Source of the DNA: Comamonas sp.
GTDB lineage: Bacteria > Pseudomonadota > Gammaproteobacteria > Burkholderiales > Burkholderiaceae_C
NCBI GenBank assembly: GCA_015478895.1
Contig: JADMKK010000020.1
Location: 1 to 64,000, forward strand
Length of the DNA stretch: 64,000 nt
Reading direction: 5' to 3'
Shown in pieces: positions 38,346-49,565 of this stretch (its first letter is position 1; every line of letters begins with the position of its first letter). The notes below the pieces were generated by a model that did not search any database, had not been told where the DNA came from, and worked only from the letters and a program-made list of their open reading frames with translations. Made by a program: the position numbers and the translations under genes.

Positions 38346-40466
38346 ATGGTTGAAATTGAATTAGACGGCAAGAAGGTGGAGGTCGCTCCGGGCAGCATGG
38401 TCATGCATGCTGCGGAGAAGGCGGGCACCTACATTCCGCACTTTTGCTACCACAAGAAACTTTCCATTGCCGCCAATTGCCGCATGTGCTTGGTGGAAGT
38501 GGAAAAGGCACCCAAGCCCATGCCCGCATGTGCCACGCCCGTGACGCAAGGCATGATTGTGCGCACCAAGAGCGACAAGGCCATCAAGGCACAGCAGTCG
38601 GTGATGGAGTTTTTGCTCATCAATCACCCATTGGATTGCCCTATCTGCGACCAAGGCGGCGAGTGCCAGTTGCAAGACTTGGCCGTGGGCTATGGCGGTA
38701 CAGGTTCGCGCTACGAGGAAGAAAAGCGCGTGGTGCCACACAAGGATGTGGGCCCGCTGATCTCCATGGAGGAGATGACACGCTGCATCCACTGCACCCG
38801 CTGCGTGCGCTTTGGCCAGGAAATGGCCGGCGTGATGGAGCTGGGCATGGTCAACCGCGGTGAACACTCCGAGATCACGACCGTGATCGGCGACACCGTG
38901 GACTCCGAGCTGTCGGGCAATATGATCGATTTGTGCCCTGTCGGCGCATTGACCAGCAAGCCGTTCCGTTACAGCGCCCGTACCTGGGAGCTGTCGCGCC
39001 GCAAATCGGTTTCGCCCCATGACTCCACCGGTGCCAACCTGATTGTTCAGGTCAAGAACCACAAGGTCATGCGCGTCGTTCCTTTTGAGAACGAGGCTGT
39101 CAATGAGTGCTGGATTGCTGACCGTGATCGCTTCTCCTACGAAGCGCTCAACAGCGACGAACGCCTGACACAGCCCATGCTCAAGCAAGGCGGTGAATGG
39201 AAGACTGTCGACTGGCAGACTGCCCTGGAATATGTGGCCAATGGCCTCAAGCAGATCAGGGAGCAGCACGGTGCACAAAGCATCGGTGCCCTGGTCAGCC
39301 CCCACAGCACCTTGGAAGAGCTGTTCCTGACAGGTCAGTTGCTGCGCGGCATGGGCAGCGACAACATCGACTGGCGTCTGCGCCATGCGCAGTTCAATGC
39401 TGCCGAAGGCGTGCGTTGGCTGGGTACCTCGATCGAATCGCTGTCGGACTTGCAAGCCACCTTGGTGGTGGGCTCCAACCTGCGAAAAGACCATCCTTTG
39501 TTTGCCCAGCGTATTCGCCAGGCGACGAAGAAGGGTGCACAAGTCTTTGCCTTGAATAGCCAGGTATATGACTGGGCCATGCCGGTCACGGCGTCGGTCG
39601 TGGCAGCGCAGGACTGGGCACAGGCGCTGGCAGATATTGCTGCAGCAGTGGCGCAGGCCAAGGGTGTGCAAGCACCAGTGACTGCACAGACCAATGCGGA
39701 AGCCGAAGCCATTGCACAGGCCTTGTTGTCTGGCGAACGTACTTCGATTCTGTTGGGCAATGCGGCCGCACATCATGCGCACGCTGCGCAGTTGCTGTCG
39801 TTGGCCAACTGGATTGGCACACACACGGGCGCCACGGTTGGCTACCTGACGGAAGCTGCAAACACCGTGGGTGCGCAGTGGGTGCAGGCGCAGCCACAGG
39901 TTGGCGGCTTGAATGCTGCGCAGATGGTGGCGGGCGGTTTGAAGGCCGTGATGCTGCTGAACAATGAACCTGCTTTGGATTCCGCAGCCGGTCAGCAAGC
40001 GCTGCAAGGTCTGAACAAATCCGAGATGGTGGTGACGCTCAGCCCCTTCAAGGCCAATTTGGAAATCAGCGACGTGTTGCTGCCCATTGCGCCGTTCTCT
40101 GAAACTTCGGGTACGTTTGTGAATGCCGAAGGCCGTGTACAAAGTTTCCATGCGGTGGTGAAGCCTTTGGCTGAAACCCGCCCAGCATGGAAGGTGCTAC
40201 GCGTCTTGGCCAACCTTTTGGGTGTACCTGGCTTTAACTATGAGTCCTCGCAAGACGTGCTGGCTGTGGCGATTGGTACAGGCGTTGCTGCGGTACCCGC
40301 ATCCGCGCTGAGCAACGCCACCCAAACCGCTGCACAAGTGATGGGCGGTGCTGTCGCAGAACCTGCAGTGGCAAGCATTTATCAGCTCGACAGCATTGTT
40401 CGCCGTGCAACATCGCTGCAATTGACGGCGGATGCACGTCAGGCACAAGTGGGAGGTGCCGCATGA
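38346..40466 (+). CDS. nuoG: NADH-quinone oxidoreductase subunit G
   Basis: 706 residues. N-terminal ferredoxin-like [2Fe-2S] ([19 protein letters not shown]), then the His/Cys [4Fe-4S] ([18 protein letters not shown]) and a further [4Fe-4S] ([13 protein letters not shown]), followed by a degenerate molybdopterin-oxidoreductase domain. The C-terminal 100 residues are variable and Ala/Gln-rich. ATG 38346 is the family start; an earlier in-frame ATG lies inside nuoF. 13 bp after nuoF, overlaps nuoH by 4 bases. Confidence 0.97.
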   Translation: MVEIELDGKKVEVAPGSMVMHAAEKAGTYIPHFCYHKKLSIAANCRMCLVEVEKAPKPMPACATPVTQGMIVRTKSDKAIKAQQSVMEFLLINHPLDCPICDQGGECQLQDLAVGYGGTGSRYEEEKRVVPHKDVGPLISMEEMTRCIHCTRCVRFGQEMAGVMELGMVNRGEHSEITTVIGDTVDSELSGNMIDLCPVGALTSKPFRYSARTWELSRRKSVSPHDSTGANLIVQVKNHKVMRVVPFENEAVNECWIADRDRFSYEALNSDERLTQPMLKQGGEWKTVDWQTALEYVANGLKQIREQHGAQSIGALVSPHSTLEELFLTGQLLRGMGSDNIDWRLRHAQFNAAEGVRWLGTSIESLSDLQATLVVGSNLRKDHPLFAQRIRQATKKGAQVFALNSQVYDWAMPVTASVVAAQDWAQALADIAAAVAQAKGVQAPVTAQTNAEAEAIAQALLSGERTSILLGNAAAHHAHAAQLLSLANWIGTHTGATVGYLTEAANTVGAQWVQAQPQVGGLNAAQMVAGGLKAVMLLNNEPALDSAAGQQALQGLNKSEMVVTLSPFKANLEISDVLLPIAPFSETSGTFVNAEGRVQSFHAVVKPLAETRPAWKVLRVLANLLGVPGFNYESSQDVLAVAIGTGVAAVPASALSNATQTAAQVMGGAVAEPAVASIYQLDSIVRRATSLQLTADARQAQVGGAA

Positions 40467-41539
40467 TTGGCGAACTCAAGATTGCAGGCGCAGGCCTGAT
40501 GGATGCGGCTTGGTGGACTGATGCGGCTTGGCCTGTCATCTGGATTTTGCTGGGCATCATCGCTATCGTGGCGCCGTTGATGATTGCAGTGGCCTATCTG
40601 ACCCTGTGGGAGCGCAAGTTCTTGGGCTGGATGCAAGTGCGTCCGGGTCCTAACCGTGTGGGTCCTTGGGGCTTGCTGCAGCCCATGGCTGACGGCTTGA
40701 AGCTGCTGACCAAAGAGCTGATCATGCCCACGGTGGCATCTAAGGGGCTGTTCTATGTAGGCCCGGTGATGGCCATCATGCCGGCCTTGGCTGCATGGGT
40801 GGTGATTCCTTTCGGCCCTGAAGTTGCCTTGGCGAACGTGAATGCAGGTTTGCTGCTGGTCATGGCGATCACCTCGATTGAGGTGTACGGCGTGATCATT
40901 GCGGGCTGGGCTTCTAACTCCAAGTACGCCTTCTTGGGTGCGCTGCGTGCCTCGGCTCAGATGATCAGCTATGAAATTGCCATGGGCTTTTGCTTCTTGG
41001 TGGTGATCATGGTGACTGGCAGCATGAACCTGACGCAGATCGTGCTGAGTCAAAGTCAAGGGCAGTTCGCCAGCATGGGCTTGAGCTTCCTGTCTTGGAA
41101 CTGGTTGCCACTGCTGCCGATCTTCTTTGTCTACCTGATTTCGGGGGTTGCGGAAACCAACCGCCACCCGTTTGACGTGGTGGAAGGTGAGTCAGAAATC
41201 GTGGCTGGCCACATGGTCGAGTACTCGGGCATGGGCTTTGCGATCTTCTTCCTGGCCGAATACGCCAGCATGTGGCTCGTATCGATCTTGGCGGTCACCA
41301 TGTTCTTGGGTGGCTGGTTGCCGCCGATAGAGGCCTTGTCCTTTATTCCAGGCTGGATCTGGCTGGCTGCGAAAACAGCGTTTGTCGTGAGTCTGTTTAT
41401 CTGGATTCGCGCCACATTCCCGCGCTTCCGTTATGACCAGATCATGCGTTTGGGCTGGAAGATATTCATCCCTGTCACCTTGGTGTGGCTGGTCATCGTG
41501 GGTGCTTGGTTGCACTCGCCTTGGAACATTTGGAATTAA
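40463..41539 (+). CDS. nuoH: NADH-quinone oxidoreductase subunit H
   Basis: 358 residues, eight helices; the membrane subunit at the arm junction. [27 protein letters not shown] is the family signature near residue 45, and [19 protein letters not shown] holds the conserved acidic E-channel residues. An N-terminal extra stretch with a Trp-rich start precedes helix 1. Confidence 0.98.
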   Translation: MIGELKIAGAGLMDAAWWTDAAWPVIWILLGIIAIVAPLMIAVAYLTLWERKFLGWMQVRPGPNRVGPWGLLQPMADGLKLLTKELIMPTVASKGLFYVGPVMAIMPALAAWVVIPFGPEVALANVNAGLLLVMAITSIEVYGVIIAGWASNSKYAFLGALRASAQMISYEIAMGFCFLVVIMVTGSMNLTQIVLSQSQGQFASMGLSFLSWNWLPLLPIFFVYLISGVAETNRHPFDVVEGESEIVAGHMVEYSGMGFAIFFLAEYASMWLVSILAVTMFLGGWLPPIEALSFIPGWIWLAAKTAFVVSLFIWIRATFPRFRYDQIMRLGWKIFIPVTLVWLVIVGAWLHSPWNIWN

Positions 41540-41550
41540 GCGGGGACACC

Positions 41551-42060
41551 ATGGCTGCTGTTGCTGCTACACCTTTTTCGATCAAGGATTTCTTCAAGAG
41601 CTTCATGCTCGTGGAACTGTTCAAGGGCATGGCCCTGACCGGTCGCAAGGCATTCTCGCCCCGCGTCACGATCCAGTTTCCCGAAGAAAAAACACCTCTG
41701 TCACCACGTTTTCGTGGTCTGCATGCTTTGCGCCGTTATGACAACGGCGAAGAGCGATGCATTGCGTGCAAGCTGTGCGAGGCCGTGTGTCCCGCAATGG
41801 CAATCACGATTGAGTCTGACGTGCGTGACGATGGCTCTCGCCGTACGACGCGCTACGACATCGACTTGACCAAGTGCATCTTCTGCGGCTTCTGCGAAGA
41901 AAGCTGCCCCGTTGATTCGATTGTGGAAACACACATCTTCGAATACCACGGCGAAAAGCGTGGCGACCTGTACTTCACCAAGGACATGTTGCTGGCTGTA
42001 GGTGACCGCTACGAAGCCGACATCGCTGCTGCCAAGGCAGCCGATGCCAAATACCGCTAA
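41551..42060 (+). CDS. nuoI: NADH-quinone oxidoreductase subunit I
   Basis: 169 residues; two [4Fe-4S] ferredoxin motifs, [13 protein letters not shown] and [13 protein letters not shown] (clusters N6a and N6b). ATG 41551 starts [15 protein letters not shown] and avoids translation back into nuoH. Electron relay from nuoG to nuoB. Confidence 0.98.
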   Translation: MAAVAATPFSIKDFFKSFMLVELFKGMALTGRKAFSPRVTIQFPEEKTPLSPRFRGLHALRRYDNGEERCIACKLCEAVCPAMAITIESDVRDDGSRRTTRYDIDLTKCIFCGFCEESCPVDSIVETHIFEYHGEKRGDLYFTKDMLLAVGDRYEADIAAAKAADAKYR

Positions 42061-42090
42061 AGCGGCTCCTGATCCAGAAAGACTCGAATC

Positions 42091-42759
42091 ATGGACGCCA
42101 AAACTGGTTTCTTTTATCTCTTCTCGGCAGTGCTGCTGTTTGCAGCCTTCCGTGTCATCACCTCGCGCAATCCGGTGCATGCGGTGTTGAATCTGATCCT
42201 CGCGTTCTCCCAAGCCGCTGGCATCTGGTTGTTGCTCAAGGCAGAGTTCTTGGGTATTGCCTTGGTAGTGGTGTATTTGGGCGCTGTGATGGTGCTGTTT
42301 ATGTTCGTGGTGATGATGCTGGACATCCGCATTGACCGCGTACGACAAGGCTTCTGGAAACATTTCCCCATTGCCGCCTTCGTTGGCGCTTTAGTGGCCT
42401 TGGAAATGGCCTTGGTACTGATGGCGGGCTTTGGCTCGGTGGATGAGGCCAAACCTGTGGCAGAGATGCTGAACAAACAGGGCGAGGTCATCCCTTATTC
42501 GAATACCTTGGCACTGGGCCGTTTGCTCTATACCGAGTATTTGTACCCCGTTGAAATCGCAGCCGTTCTGTTGCTGGTAGCGATGATCACTGCCATTGCG
42601 CTGACCATGCGCAAGCGTAAAGACACAAAAGCAATCAACCCGGCCATTCAAGTGCGCGTGCGCGCTGAAGACCGCATCAGCCTGGTCAAGATGGCGCCCA
42701 CCCAGGCTGCTGTTGCCCCGGTGGCTGAGGGTGAGGTTGCTGTGGAGGAGAAAAAATGA
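42091..42759 (+). CDS. nuoJ: NADH-quinone oxidoreductase subunit J
   Basis: 222 residues, five helices ([30 protein letters not shown]). The C-terminal charged tail after about residue 175 (Ala/Glu/Val-rich) is longer than in E. coli. Overlaps nuoK by 4 bases (ATGA). Antiporter-adjacent membrane subunit. Confidence 0.96.
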   Translation: MDAKTGFFYLFSAVLLFAAFRVITSRNPVHAVLNLILAFSQAAGIWLLLKAEFLGIALVVVYLGAVMVLFMFVVMMLDIRIDRVRQGFWKHFPIAAFVGALVALEMALVLMAGFGSVDEAKPVAEMLNKQGEVIPYSNTLALGRLLYTEYLYPVEIAAVLLLVAMITAIALTMRKRKDTKAINPAIQVRVRAEDRISLVKMAPTQAAVAPVAEGEVAVEEKK

Positions 42760-43064
42760 CGCTTACACTCGGGCACTTTCTGACGCTGGGGGCGATGCTG
42801 TTCGCCATCTCGGTGATTGGTATTTTTCTGAACCGGAAAAACCTGATCGTCCTGCTGATGTGTATCGAAATGATGCTCTTGGCCGTCAACACCAATTTCG
42901 TGGCCTTCTCGCACTATCTGGGCGATATGCATGGCCAAGTGTTTGTGTTCTTCATCCTGACGGTTGCGGCCGCAGAGTCGGCGATTGGCCTGGCCATCCT
43001 GATCCTGCTCTTCCGTAACAAGTCCAGTATCAATGCGGAAGATCTCAACACCCTCAAGGGTTGA
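42756..43064 (+). CDS. nuoK: NADH-quinone oxidoreductase subunit K
   Basis: 102 residues, three helices; conserved membrane glutamates in [13 protein letters not shown] and [17 protein letters not shown], part of the proton path. Full family length. Confidence 0.98.
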   Translation: MTLTLGHFLTLGAMLFAISVIGIFLNRKNLIVLLMCIEMMLLAVNTNFVAFSHYLGDMHGQVFVFFILTVAAAESAIGLAILILLFRNKSSINAEDLNTLKG

Positions 43065-43092
43065 GTCGCCGGTATTTGCAAGGTTCTGAAGA

Positions 43093-45123
43093 ATGAGTCA
43101 AACACTTTCTGCATCCATGCTCTTGGCAGTACCGCTGGCTCCGCTGGCGGGTTCTGTTCTTGCAGGCATATTCGGCACCGCTTTTGGTGGCAACAAGTTC
43201 GGTCGTGGCATCAGCCACTCGCTAACCATCTTGGGCGTGCTGATCTCTTTCATCTTGTCGGCCCTGGTATTCCAGTCGGTGGTTTTCGACGGCGCGCGCT
43301 TTGACCAAACCATCTATGAGTGGATGACGGTTGGCAGCCTGAAGATGGAAATCGGTTTTCTGATCGACTCCATCACCGCCATGATGATGTGCGTGGTGAC
43401 CTTTGTGTCGCTGATGGTGCACATCTACACCATGGGCTATATGGAAGAAGACGACGGCTACAACCGCTTCTTCTCGTACATCTCGCTGTTCACCTTCTCC
43501 ATGCTGATGCTGGTGATGAGCAACAACCTGCTGCAGCTGTTCTTCGGCTGGGAAGCCGTGGGCTTGGTGTCCTACCTGCTGATTGGTTTCTATTTCAAGA
43601 AGCCCACCGCCACCTTTGCCAACATGAAGGCCTTCTTGGTCAACCGTGTTGGTGACTTTGGTTTCATCTTGGGTATTGGTGTAATTGCCGCGTACACCGG
43701 CACGCTGAACTACAGTGAAATCTTTGCCAAGCTGCCTGAATTTGCCACGCAAACGCTGCCAGGCACGGACTGGTCGCTGGCCACGGTGACGGCAATTTGC
43801 CTGTTCGTCGGCGCCATGGGTAAATCTGCGCAGTTCCCACTGCACGCTTGGTTGCCTGATTCCATGGAAGGCCCCACACCTATCTCAGCGCTGATTCACG
43901 CCGCCACCATGGTGACGGCCGGTATCTTCATGGTCTCGCGCATGTCGCCGCTGTATGAGCTGTCGGATGTGGCGCTGAACTTCATCTTGGTGATTGGTTC
44001 CATCACGGCCCTGTTCATGGGTGTTTTGGGCATTATCCAAAACGACATCAAGCGCGTGATTGCGTACTCCACGCTGTCGCAACTGGGCTACATGACCATT
44101 GCGCTAGGTGTTTCGGCTTACTCCGTGGCCTCTTTCCACCTGATGACGCACGCTTTCTTCAAAGCGCTGCTGTTCCTTGGAGCGGGTTCGGTCATCATGG
44201 GCATGCACCACAACCAAGACATTCGCTGGATGGGTGGCGTGCGTAAGTACATGCCCATCACCTGGATTACGTTCTTGCTGGGTAATCTGGCGCTGATCGG
44301 TACGCCGTTCTTCTCCGGTTTCTACTCCAAAGACGCCATCATCGAAGCGGTGCACGCATCGAATTTACCGGCTGCTGGTTTTGCCAACTTTGCGGTGCTG
44401 GCGGGTGTGTTCATTACAGCGTTCTACTCGTTCCGTCTGTACTTCCTTGTGTTTCACGGGAAAGAACGTTACGACCAAAATCCCGATGCGCACCACGATG
44501 ACCACCACGCTCACGACGGCCACGGCCACGATGCCAAGCCGCATGAGTCGCCTTGGTCGGTGACAGCGCCTTTGGTGTTGCTGGCGATTCCTTCCGTGGT
44601 GATTGGTGCGATTGCGCTGATGCCTATGCTGTTTGGCGGCTTCTTTGATGGTGTGATCTTTATTGACCATGCCAAGCACGGCGCCATGACTGAATTGGCA
44701 GGCAAGATCCACGGCTGGTTGCCCATGGCTTTGCACGGCTTCCAGACCGCACCGTTCTGGTTGGCACTGGCTGGTGTGGCCGTGTCCTACTTCTTCTACA
44801 TGGTCAAGCCCGAGATTCCTGCCGCCATCATGGCTGCGTCCAAGAAGATCGGTCTGTACCAGGCACTGGAAGGCAAGTACGGCGTGGACTGGGTCTACGA
44901 GAACATCTTTGCCCGTGGTTCGCGTGTCCTGGGTACGGTGTTCTGGAAGGCTGGTGACCAGGCAGTGATCGACGGTGTGGTTGTCAACGGCTCCTGGAAG
45001 CTGGTGGGCAAGATCGCATCGGTGATTCGCTGGTTCCAGTCGGGCTACATCTACCACTACGCGTTGGTCATGATTTTGGGCATCTTCTTGCTCATGACCT
45101 ACTTCGTGTGGCTCAACAAGTAA
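43093..45123 (+). CDS. nuoL: NADH-quinone oxidoreductase subunit L
   Basis: 676 residues, Mrp-antiporter-like proton pump with the long lateral helix at the C-terminus. FFGWEAVGLVSYLLIGF, GKSAQFPLHAWLPDSMEGPTPISALIHAATMVTAG are the signatures. An unusual His/Asp-rich loop at residues about 467-484 (HHDDHHAHDGHGHD) lies between helices near the C-terminal third. Confidence 0.98.
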   Translation: MSQTLSASMLLAVPLAPLAGSVLAGIFGTAFGGNKFGRGISHSLTILGVLISFILSALVFQSVVFDGARFDQTIYEWMTVGSLKMEIGFLIDSITAMMMCVVTFVSLMVHIYTMGYMEEDDGYNRFFSYISLFTFSMLMLVMSNNLLQLFFGWEAVGLVSYLLIGFYFKKPTATFANMKAFLVNRVGDFGFILGIGVIAAYTGTLNYSEIFAKLPEFATQTLPGTDWSLATVTAICLFVGAMGKSAQFPLHAWLPDSMEGPTPISALIHAATMVTAGIFMVSRMSPLYELSDVALNFILVIGSITALFMGVLGIIQNDIKRVIAYSTLSQLGYMTIALGVSAYSVASFHLMTHAFFKALLFLGAGSVIMGMHHNQDIRWMGGVRKYMPITWITFLLGNLALIGTPFFSGFYSKDAIIEAVHASNLPAAGFANFAVLAGVFITAFYSFRLYFLVFHGKERYDQNPDAHHDDHHAHDGHGHDAKPHESPWSVTAPLVLLAIPSVVIGAIALMPMLFGGFFDGVIFIDHAKHGAMTELAGKIHGWLPMALHGFQTAPFWLALAGVAVSYFFYMVKPEIPAAIMAASKKIGLYQALEGKYGVDWVYENIFARGSRVLGTVFWKAGDQAVIDGVVVNGSWKLVGKIASVIRWFQSGYIYHYALVMILGIFLLMTYFVWLNK

Positions 45124-45135
45124 GGAAGAACAAAA

Positions 45136-46611
45136 ATGGGATTGTTGAGTCTTGCCATTTGGACACCCATCGTCTTCGGTGTCCTGCTACTTGCCTTCGG
45201 TAAAGACAGCTGCGCGCGTGGCGTGCGCTGGGTGGCACTGATTGGCTCCATCTTGGGACTGGTCGTGACCATTCCCTTGATTAGTGGTTTTGATACCAGC
45301 TCCGCGAACATGCAGTTCGTTGAGAAGTTCATGTGGATTGAGCGCTTTAGCATTCAATACCACTTAGGTCTGGACGGCCTGTCCATGTGGTTTGTGCCTT
45401 TGACGGCCTTCATCACTGTGATTGTGGTGTTGGCCTCCTGGGAAAACATTACGGAGCGTGTGAACCAGTACATGGGTGCGTTCTTGGTGCTATCGGGCCT
45501 GATGGTTGGCGTCTTCTGCGCGCTGGACGGCTTGCTGTTCTACGTATTCTTTGAAGCCACCTTGATCCCCATGTACCTGATCATTGGTATCTGGGGCGGC
45601 CCCAACAAGATCTACGCGGCCTTCAAGTTCTTCTTGTACACCTTGATGGGCTCGCTGCTCACCTTGGTGGCCATCATCTATTTGTACAACCAGTCGGGTG
45701 GCAGCTTTGATATCCAGGCATGGCACCAACTGCCTTTGGGCATGTTGCCGCAAACGCTGGTGTTCTTTGCCTTCTTTGCTGCTTTTGCGGTGAAGGTGCC
45801 TATGTTTCCGTTCCACACGTGGTTGCCCGATGTACACGTGGAAGCGCCTACGGGTGGTTCCGCCGTGCTGGCGGCCATCATGCTCAAGCTCGGTGCTTAC
45901 GGTTTCCTGCGCTTTTCCATGCCCATCGCACCCGATGCAGCACGTGAATACGCATGGTTGATGATCGCCTTGTCCCTGATCGCCGTGGTCTATGTGGGCA
46001 TGGTGGCTTTGGTGCAAAAAGACATGAAAAAGTTGGTGGCGTACTCGTCTGTAGCGCACATGGGCTTTGTCACTTTGGGCTTCTTCATCTTTAACGACCT
46101 GGGTGTGTCCGGTGGCATTGTGCAAATGATTGCCCATGGCTTTGTGTCCGGCGCTATGTTCTTGTGCATTGGCGTGCTGTACGACCGCGTGCATTCGCGT
46201 GAAATTGCGGCCTACGGCGGTGTGGTGAACACCATGCCAAAGTTCGCCGCATTTGCACTGCTGTTTGCCATGGCCAACTGCGGCTTGCCAGCTACGGCAG
46301 GTTTCGTGGGTGAGTGGATGGTGATCTTGGGTGCAGTGCAGTTCAATTTCTGGGTGGGACTATTGACCGCGACGGCGCTGATTTTCGGTGCTGCCTATAC
46401 CTTGTGGATGTACAAACGCGTGTACTTGGGCCCTGTGGGCAACGACAACGTGAAGAATTTGCAAGACATCGGTTGCCGCGAGTTCTTGGTGCTGGGCATA
46501 TTGGCTGTGGCGGTGTTAGCCATGGGCATTTATCCCAAGCCGTTTACGGATGTGATGGATCCTTCGGTGGTGCAACTGCTCAAGCACGTTGCCCAATCCA
46601 AGCTTCCTTGA
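45136..46611 (+). CDS. nuoM: NADH-quinone oxidoreductase subunit M
   Basis: 491 residues, second antiporter-like pump subunit: FFEATLIPMYLIIGIWGG with the key membrane Glu, KVPMFPFHTWLPDVHVEAPTGGS, and QKDMKKLVAYSSVAHMGF. 12 bp after nuoL. Confidence 0.98.
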   Translation: MGLLSLAIWTPIVFGVLLLAFGKDSCARGVRWVALIGSILGLVVTIPLISGFDTSSANMQFVEKFMWIERFSIQYHLGLDGLSMWFVPLTAFITVIVVLASWENITERVNQYMGAFLVLSGLMVGVFCALDGLLFYVFFEATLIPMYLIIGIWGGPNKIYAAFKFFLYTLMGSLLTLVAIIYLYNQSGGSFDIQAWHQLPLGMLPQTLVFFAFFAAFAVKVPMFPFHTWLPDVHVEAPTGGSAVLAAIMLKLGAYGFLRFSMPIAPDAAREYAWLMIALSLIAVVYVGMVALVQKDMKKLVAYSSVAHMGFVTLGFFIFNDLGVSGGIVQMIAHGFVSGAMFLCIGVLYDRVHSREIAAYGGVVNTMPKFAAFALLFAMANCGLPATAGFVGEWMVILGAVQFNFWVGLLTATALIFGAAYTLWMYKRVYLGPVGNDNVKNLQDIGCREFLVLGILAVAVLAMGIYPKPFTDVMDPSVVQLLKHVAQSKLP

Positions 46612-46634
46612 CCAGACTGAATTGAGAGATTGAG

Positions 46635-48128
46635 ATGATTGACAACATCAGCTGGCTTTCGATCTACCCTGAGATCGTGCTCTTCGTCATGGGGTGCGTG
46701 ATTACATTGGTGGACTTGGGTGTGAAAAGCGCTCGCCGCACCGGCACTTATGTGCTGACTATGTTGACGCTGGCAGTAGTGGCTGTTTTGCAAGCCAACT
46801 ATGCCCTCAGCGGTAACACCTTCTATGGCTGGGGCAACATGGTGGTCTCGGACGCCATGGGTAACTGGCTCAAGTGTTTCGCTACGGTGGCGATGATGGT
46901 GACCTTGGTCTATGCCCGCCCCTATGCAGCACAGCGTGACATGCTGCGCGGCGGTGAGCTGTTCAGCCTTTCGACCTTCTCGTTGCTGGGCATGTTCATC
47001 ATGATCAGTGCCAATAACTTGCTCCTGATTTATTTGGGCTTGGAGTTGTTGACATTGGCCAGCTACGCACTGGTGGCCCTGCGCCGCGACCACACCCAGG
47101 CCACGGAAGGTGCCATGAAGTACTTCGTGCTGGGTTCACTGGCTTCGGGTTTCTTGCTGTATGGCATGTCCATGGTGTATGGAGCTACTGGCTCTCTGGA
47201 TATCGGTGAAATCTTCAAGGCAATCAGTGCTGGTGAGATCAAGCACCAAGTCCTGGTGTTCGGTCTGGTGTTCGTAGTAGCTGGACTGGCGTTCAAGCTG
47301 GGCGCAGCACCCTTTCACATGTGGGTGCCTGACGTGTACCACGGCGCACCCACGGCTATCACGGCCTTGATCGGCGGCGCGCCCAAGCTGGCTGCGTTTG
47401 CCATCGTGATGCGCCTGCTGGTGGACGGCATGCTGCCCCTGGCCTTTGACTGGCAGCAAATGCTGGCGGTGCTGGCCATTGCTTCGCTGCTGGTAGGTAA
47501 CTTTGCAGCGATTGCGCAGACCAACCTCAAGCGCATGCTGGCGTACTCCACCATCGCGCAAATGGGTTTTGTGTTGCTGGGTCTGATCTCTGGTGTCATC
47601 GGCGGTGAGATTGATCCTGCCCGTGCTGCCAACGCTTACAGCGCTTCCATGTTCTACGTGGTGACCTATGTGCTGACTGCACTGGCTACCTTTGGTGTGA
47701 TCTTGCTGCTGTCGCGCGAAGGCTTTGAAAGCGAAGAAATCTCTGATCTGGCTGGCCTGAATCAACGCAGCCCGCTGTACGCCGGCATCATGGCTGCGTG
47801 CTTGTTCTCCATGGCGGGTATCCCACCGCTGGTGGGCTTTTATGCCAAGTTGTCTGTGCTGCAAGCGCTGGTGGCTTCGGGTCAAAGCTTCTACATCGGT
47901 TTGGCCGTCTTCGCGGTGGTGATGTCGCTGATCGGTGCGTTCTACTACCTGCGTGTGGTCAAGGTCATGTACTTTGACAAGCCTTTGACAGCCACCACCG
48001 TGTCTGCCCCTTGGGATGTGCGCGCGGTGTTGACTGTGAACGGTGCACTGGTCTTGATCCTGGGCATTGTTCCTGGCGGTTTGATGACGTTGTGTGCAGA
48101 TGCCATGGTTCGTGCTCTGGCATCCTGA
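46635..48128 (+). CDS. nuoN: NADH-quinone oxidoreductase subunit N
   Basis: 497 residues, third antiporter-like subunit: [61 protein letters not shown]. It ends the 14-gene complex I set; a DUF2818 gene follows 15 bp on. Confidence 0.98.
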   Translation: MIDNISWLSIYPEIVLFVMGCVITLVDLGVKSARRTGTYVLTMLTLAVVAVLQANYALSGNTFYGWGNMVVSDAMGNWLKCFATVAMMVTLVYARPYAAQRDMLRGGELFSLSTFSLLGMFIMISANNLLLIYLGLELLTLASYALVALRRDHTQATEGAMKYFVLGSLASGFLLYGMSMVYGATGSLDIGEIFKAISAGEIKHQVLVFGLVFVVAGLAFKLGAAPFHMWVPDVYHGAPTAITALIGGAPKLAAFAIVMRLLVDGMLPLAFDWQQMLAVLAIASLLVGNFAAIAQTNLKRMLAYSTIAQMGFVLLGLISGVIGGEIDPARAANAYSASMFYVVTYVLTALATFGVILLLSREGFESEEISDLAGLNQRSPLYAGIMAACLFSMAGIPPLVGFYAKLSVLQALVASGQSFYIGLAVFAVVMSLIGAFYYLRVVKVMYFDKPLTATTVSAPWDVRAVLTVNGALVLILGIVPGGLMTLCADAMVRALAS

Positions 48129-48143
48129 ACCATAATGTGAAGC

Positions 48144-48449
48144 GTGACTCAAACCGCTTCCATTTGGCTAATTATTTTGGCGGCCCTGGTGGCCGCCAAT
48201 TTGCCTTTTATGAATGAACGCTGGCTCGCTGCCGGCCCTGTAGCTGCTCCGCACAAGCCCTTTTGGGGGCGATTGGCGGAGTTGTTTGTCTTGTACCTGC
48301 TGGTCGGTGGCCTGGCACTGGCGTTAGAGCGTCGGGCTGGTCAAATCTATCCGCAGGGCTGGGAGTTCTATGCCATTACAGCCACGCTGTTTGTGACATT
48401 GGCCTTCCCCGGCTTTGTCTACCGTTACCTGGCAAAGCGCCGCAGCTAA
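48144..48449 (+). CDS. DUF2818 family membrane protein
   Basis: 101 residues, three predicted helices (WLIILAALVAANLPF, LFVLYLLVGGLALAL, FYAITATLFVTLAFPGF), with NERW and a basic end. This family is found right after nuoN in many Burkholderiales and is probably co-transcribed with complex I; its role is unknown (assembly or accessory). Starts at GTG 48144, the only sensible codon for this frame. Confidence 0.85.
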   Translation: MTQTASIWLIILAALVAANLPFMNERWLAAGPVAAPHKPFWGRLAELFVLYLLVGGLALALERRAGQIYPQGWEFYAITATLFVTLAFPGFVYRYLAKRRS

Positions 48450-48469
48450 TATTTGCGACCACCTGATGA

Positions 48470-48495
48470 GGCAGAGCTTGGCTCTGCCTTTTTTT
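48470..48495 (+). terminator. Terminator of the nuo operon
   Basis: GGCAGAG, loop CTTGG, CTCTGCC and a T7 run after the DUF2818 gene. Confidence 0.92.
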
Positions 48496-48525
48496 CATTC
48501 TTGCCTTTGATGATGTTGGTGCGCC

Positions 48526-49005
48526 ATGAAAGTGTTTGATCTGTTGTGCCCGCAAGACCATGTGTTTGAAGCTTGGTTTGGCTCGGAAGCTGACTTTCGC
48601 AGCCAGATGGAGCGCAGTATGGTCGAATGCCCCCTGTGTGGCAGTGCCCAGCTGCGCAAAGGCCTGAGTGCCCCGCGCTTGAATCTGGGGGCGAAACCTC
48701 CCGAGAAAACAGCGCAAACTGCAGCAGCATCTGTTCCAGCCGTTGCTTCGCACACGCAGGTAGATCGGCAGAAACTGCATGCCATGCAGGCAGCTTGGCT
48801 GGAGGTATCGCGCAAGATTGTTAAGACGACAGAGAATGTCGGCGATCAATTCGCAGACGAAGCATTGCGTATGCACAGAGGCGAAGAGCCAGAGCGTCCC
48901 ATCCGTGGGCAAGCGACCCCTACACAGGCGATGGAATTGCTGGAGGAGGGTGTGCCGCTCCTGCCTCTGGCGCTGCCTGCATCCAGCAAAGAGACGTTGC
49001 AGTAA
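48526..49005 (+). CDS. DUF1178 family protein
   Basis: 159 residues. N-terminal MKVFDLLCPQDHVFEAWFGS with a zinc-ribbon-like pair (CPQDH, and CPLCGSAQLRKGLSAPRLN); the middle is Ala/Thr-rich and a conserved helix (VGDQFADEALRMHRGEEPERPIRGQA) ends the domain. Uncharacterised family; often downstream of nuoN in this order. It reads from its own start after the nuo terminator. Confidence 0.85.
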   Translation: MKVFDLLCPQDHVFEAWFGSEADFRSQMERSMVECPLCGSAQLRKGLSAPRLNLGAKPPEKTAQTAAASVPAVASHTQVDRQKLHAMQAAWLEVSRKIVKTTENVGDQFADEALRMHRGEEPERPIRGQATPTQAMELLEEGVPLLPLALPASSKETLQ

Positions 49006-49565
49006 TCCAATGGCTTGAAACGGCTTGTGCGTGCTACGGCTGTCTACGGTGTGTAACTTTCCAGCAATTGTTAGAAAGTCTCTATCGTTCCAGCACTGAG
49101 AAAGCGCCAGTTTTTAGGTCGTGAGATGGATGAAGCAAACGGTGCATCTAAAACAGTAGCTGCTCGCCTTGGTTGTTCAACGGTTTCAGCGAGAAAACTA
49201 TCTGAAGTCCTTATCTTTCCAGGGCATGCAGCTCTCATTATTTCTTCGTGGAGCGAAGAGCAAGCGTCCAATGCTTGTTCTTTGATGCTTACAGAATGCT
49301 GTTATTCGTCCCACCGAAGACATTGTTTAAAGCGCATGAAGTGAGCAGTTGCTATTTTTGTATGCGTTGTGCTTCATAGATAAATCTAGAATTATTTGGA
49401 AAATAGGGTTTGTGCCTAGGTTGTAAGTCTTAGGCGTAACTCCTAGGGGCTGTAAGAAAAGCCGCACTTACGATGCATTGCAACATGAGCAATGGTGCAG
49501 CGCTTCGTGCAGTGGAAATCACAGCCCTTGGCGTCGCACCTCAACTACGGAGCAGTTTGGGCGCA
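49006..49565. other. 560-bp intergenic region, no gene recognised
   Basis: Between the DUF1178 gene and livG-like gene. Two short open frames (49126-49344 + and 49071-49271 -) overlap each other and match nothing I recognise. Base composition is lower in G+C than the flanks. The downstream part contains a repeated CCTAGG motif (see 49414-49450) and probably the promoter for the ABC operon. Confidence 0.6.
49414..49450 (+). promoter_or_regulatory. Possible operator: repeated CCTAGG motif before the ABC operon
   Basis: GCCTA (49414-49418) and TAGGC (49431-49435) form an inverted repeat, and CCTAGG recurs 27 bp apart (49415-49420, 49442-49447). About 115 bp before the first ATPase start. Regulator unknown. 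Confidence 0.3.

Noticed and set aside
38361-40151. 596-codon open frame antisense to nuoG
   Set aside because: Shadow of nuoG; no recognisable domain, and composition is typical of antisense frames.
49071-49344. Two overlapping short open frames in the gap before the ABC operon
   Set aside because: They overlap each other on opposite strands, lack ribosome sites and show no recognisable sequence.
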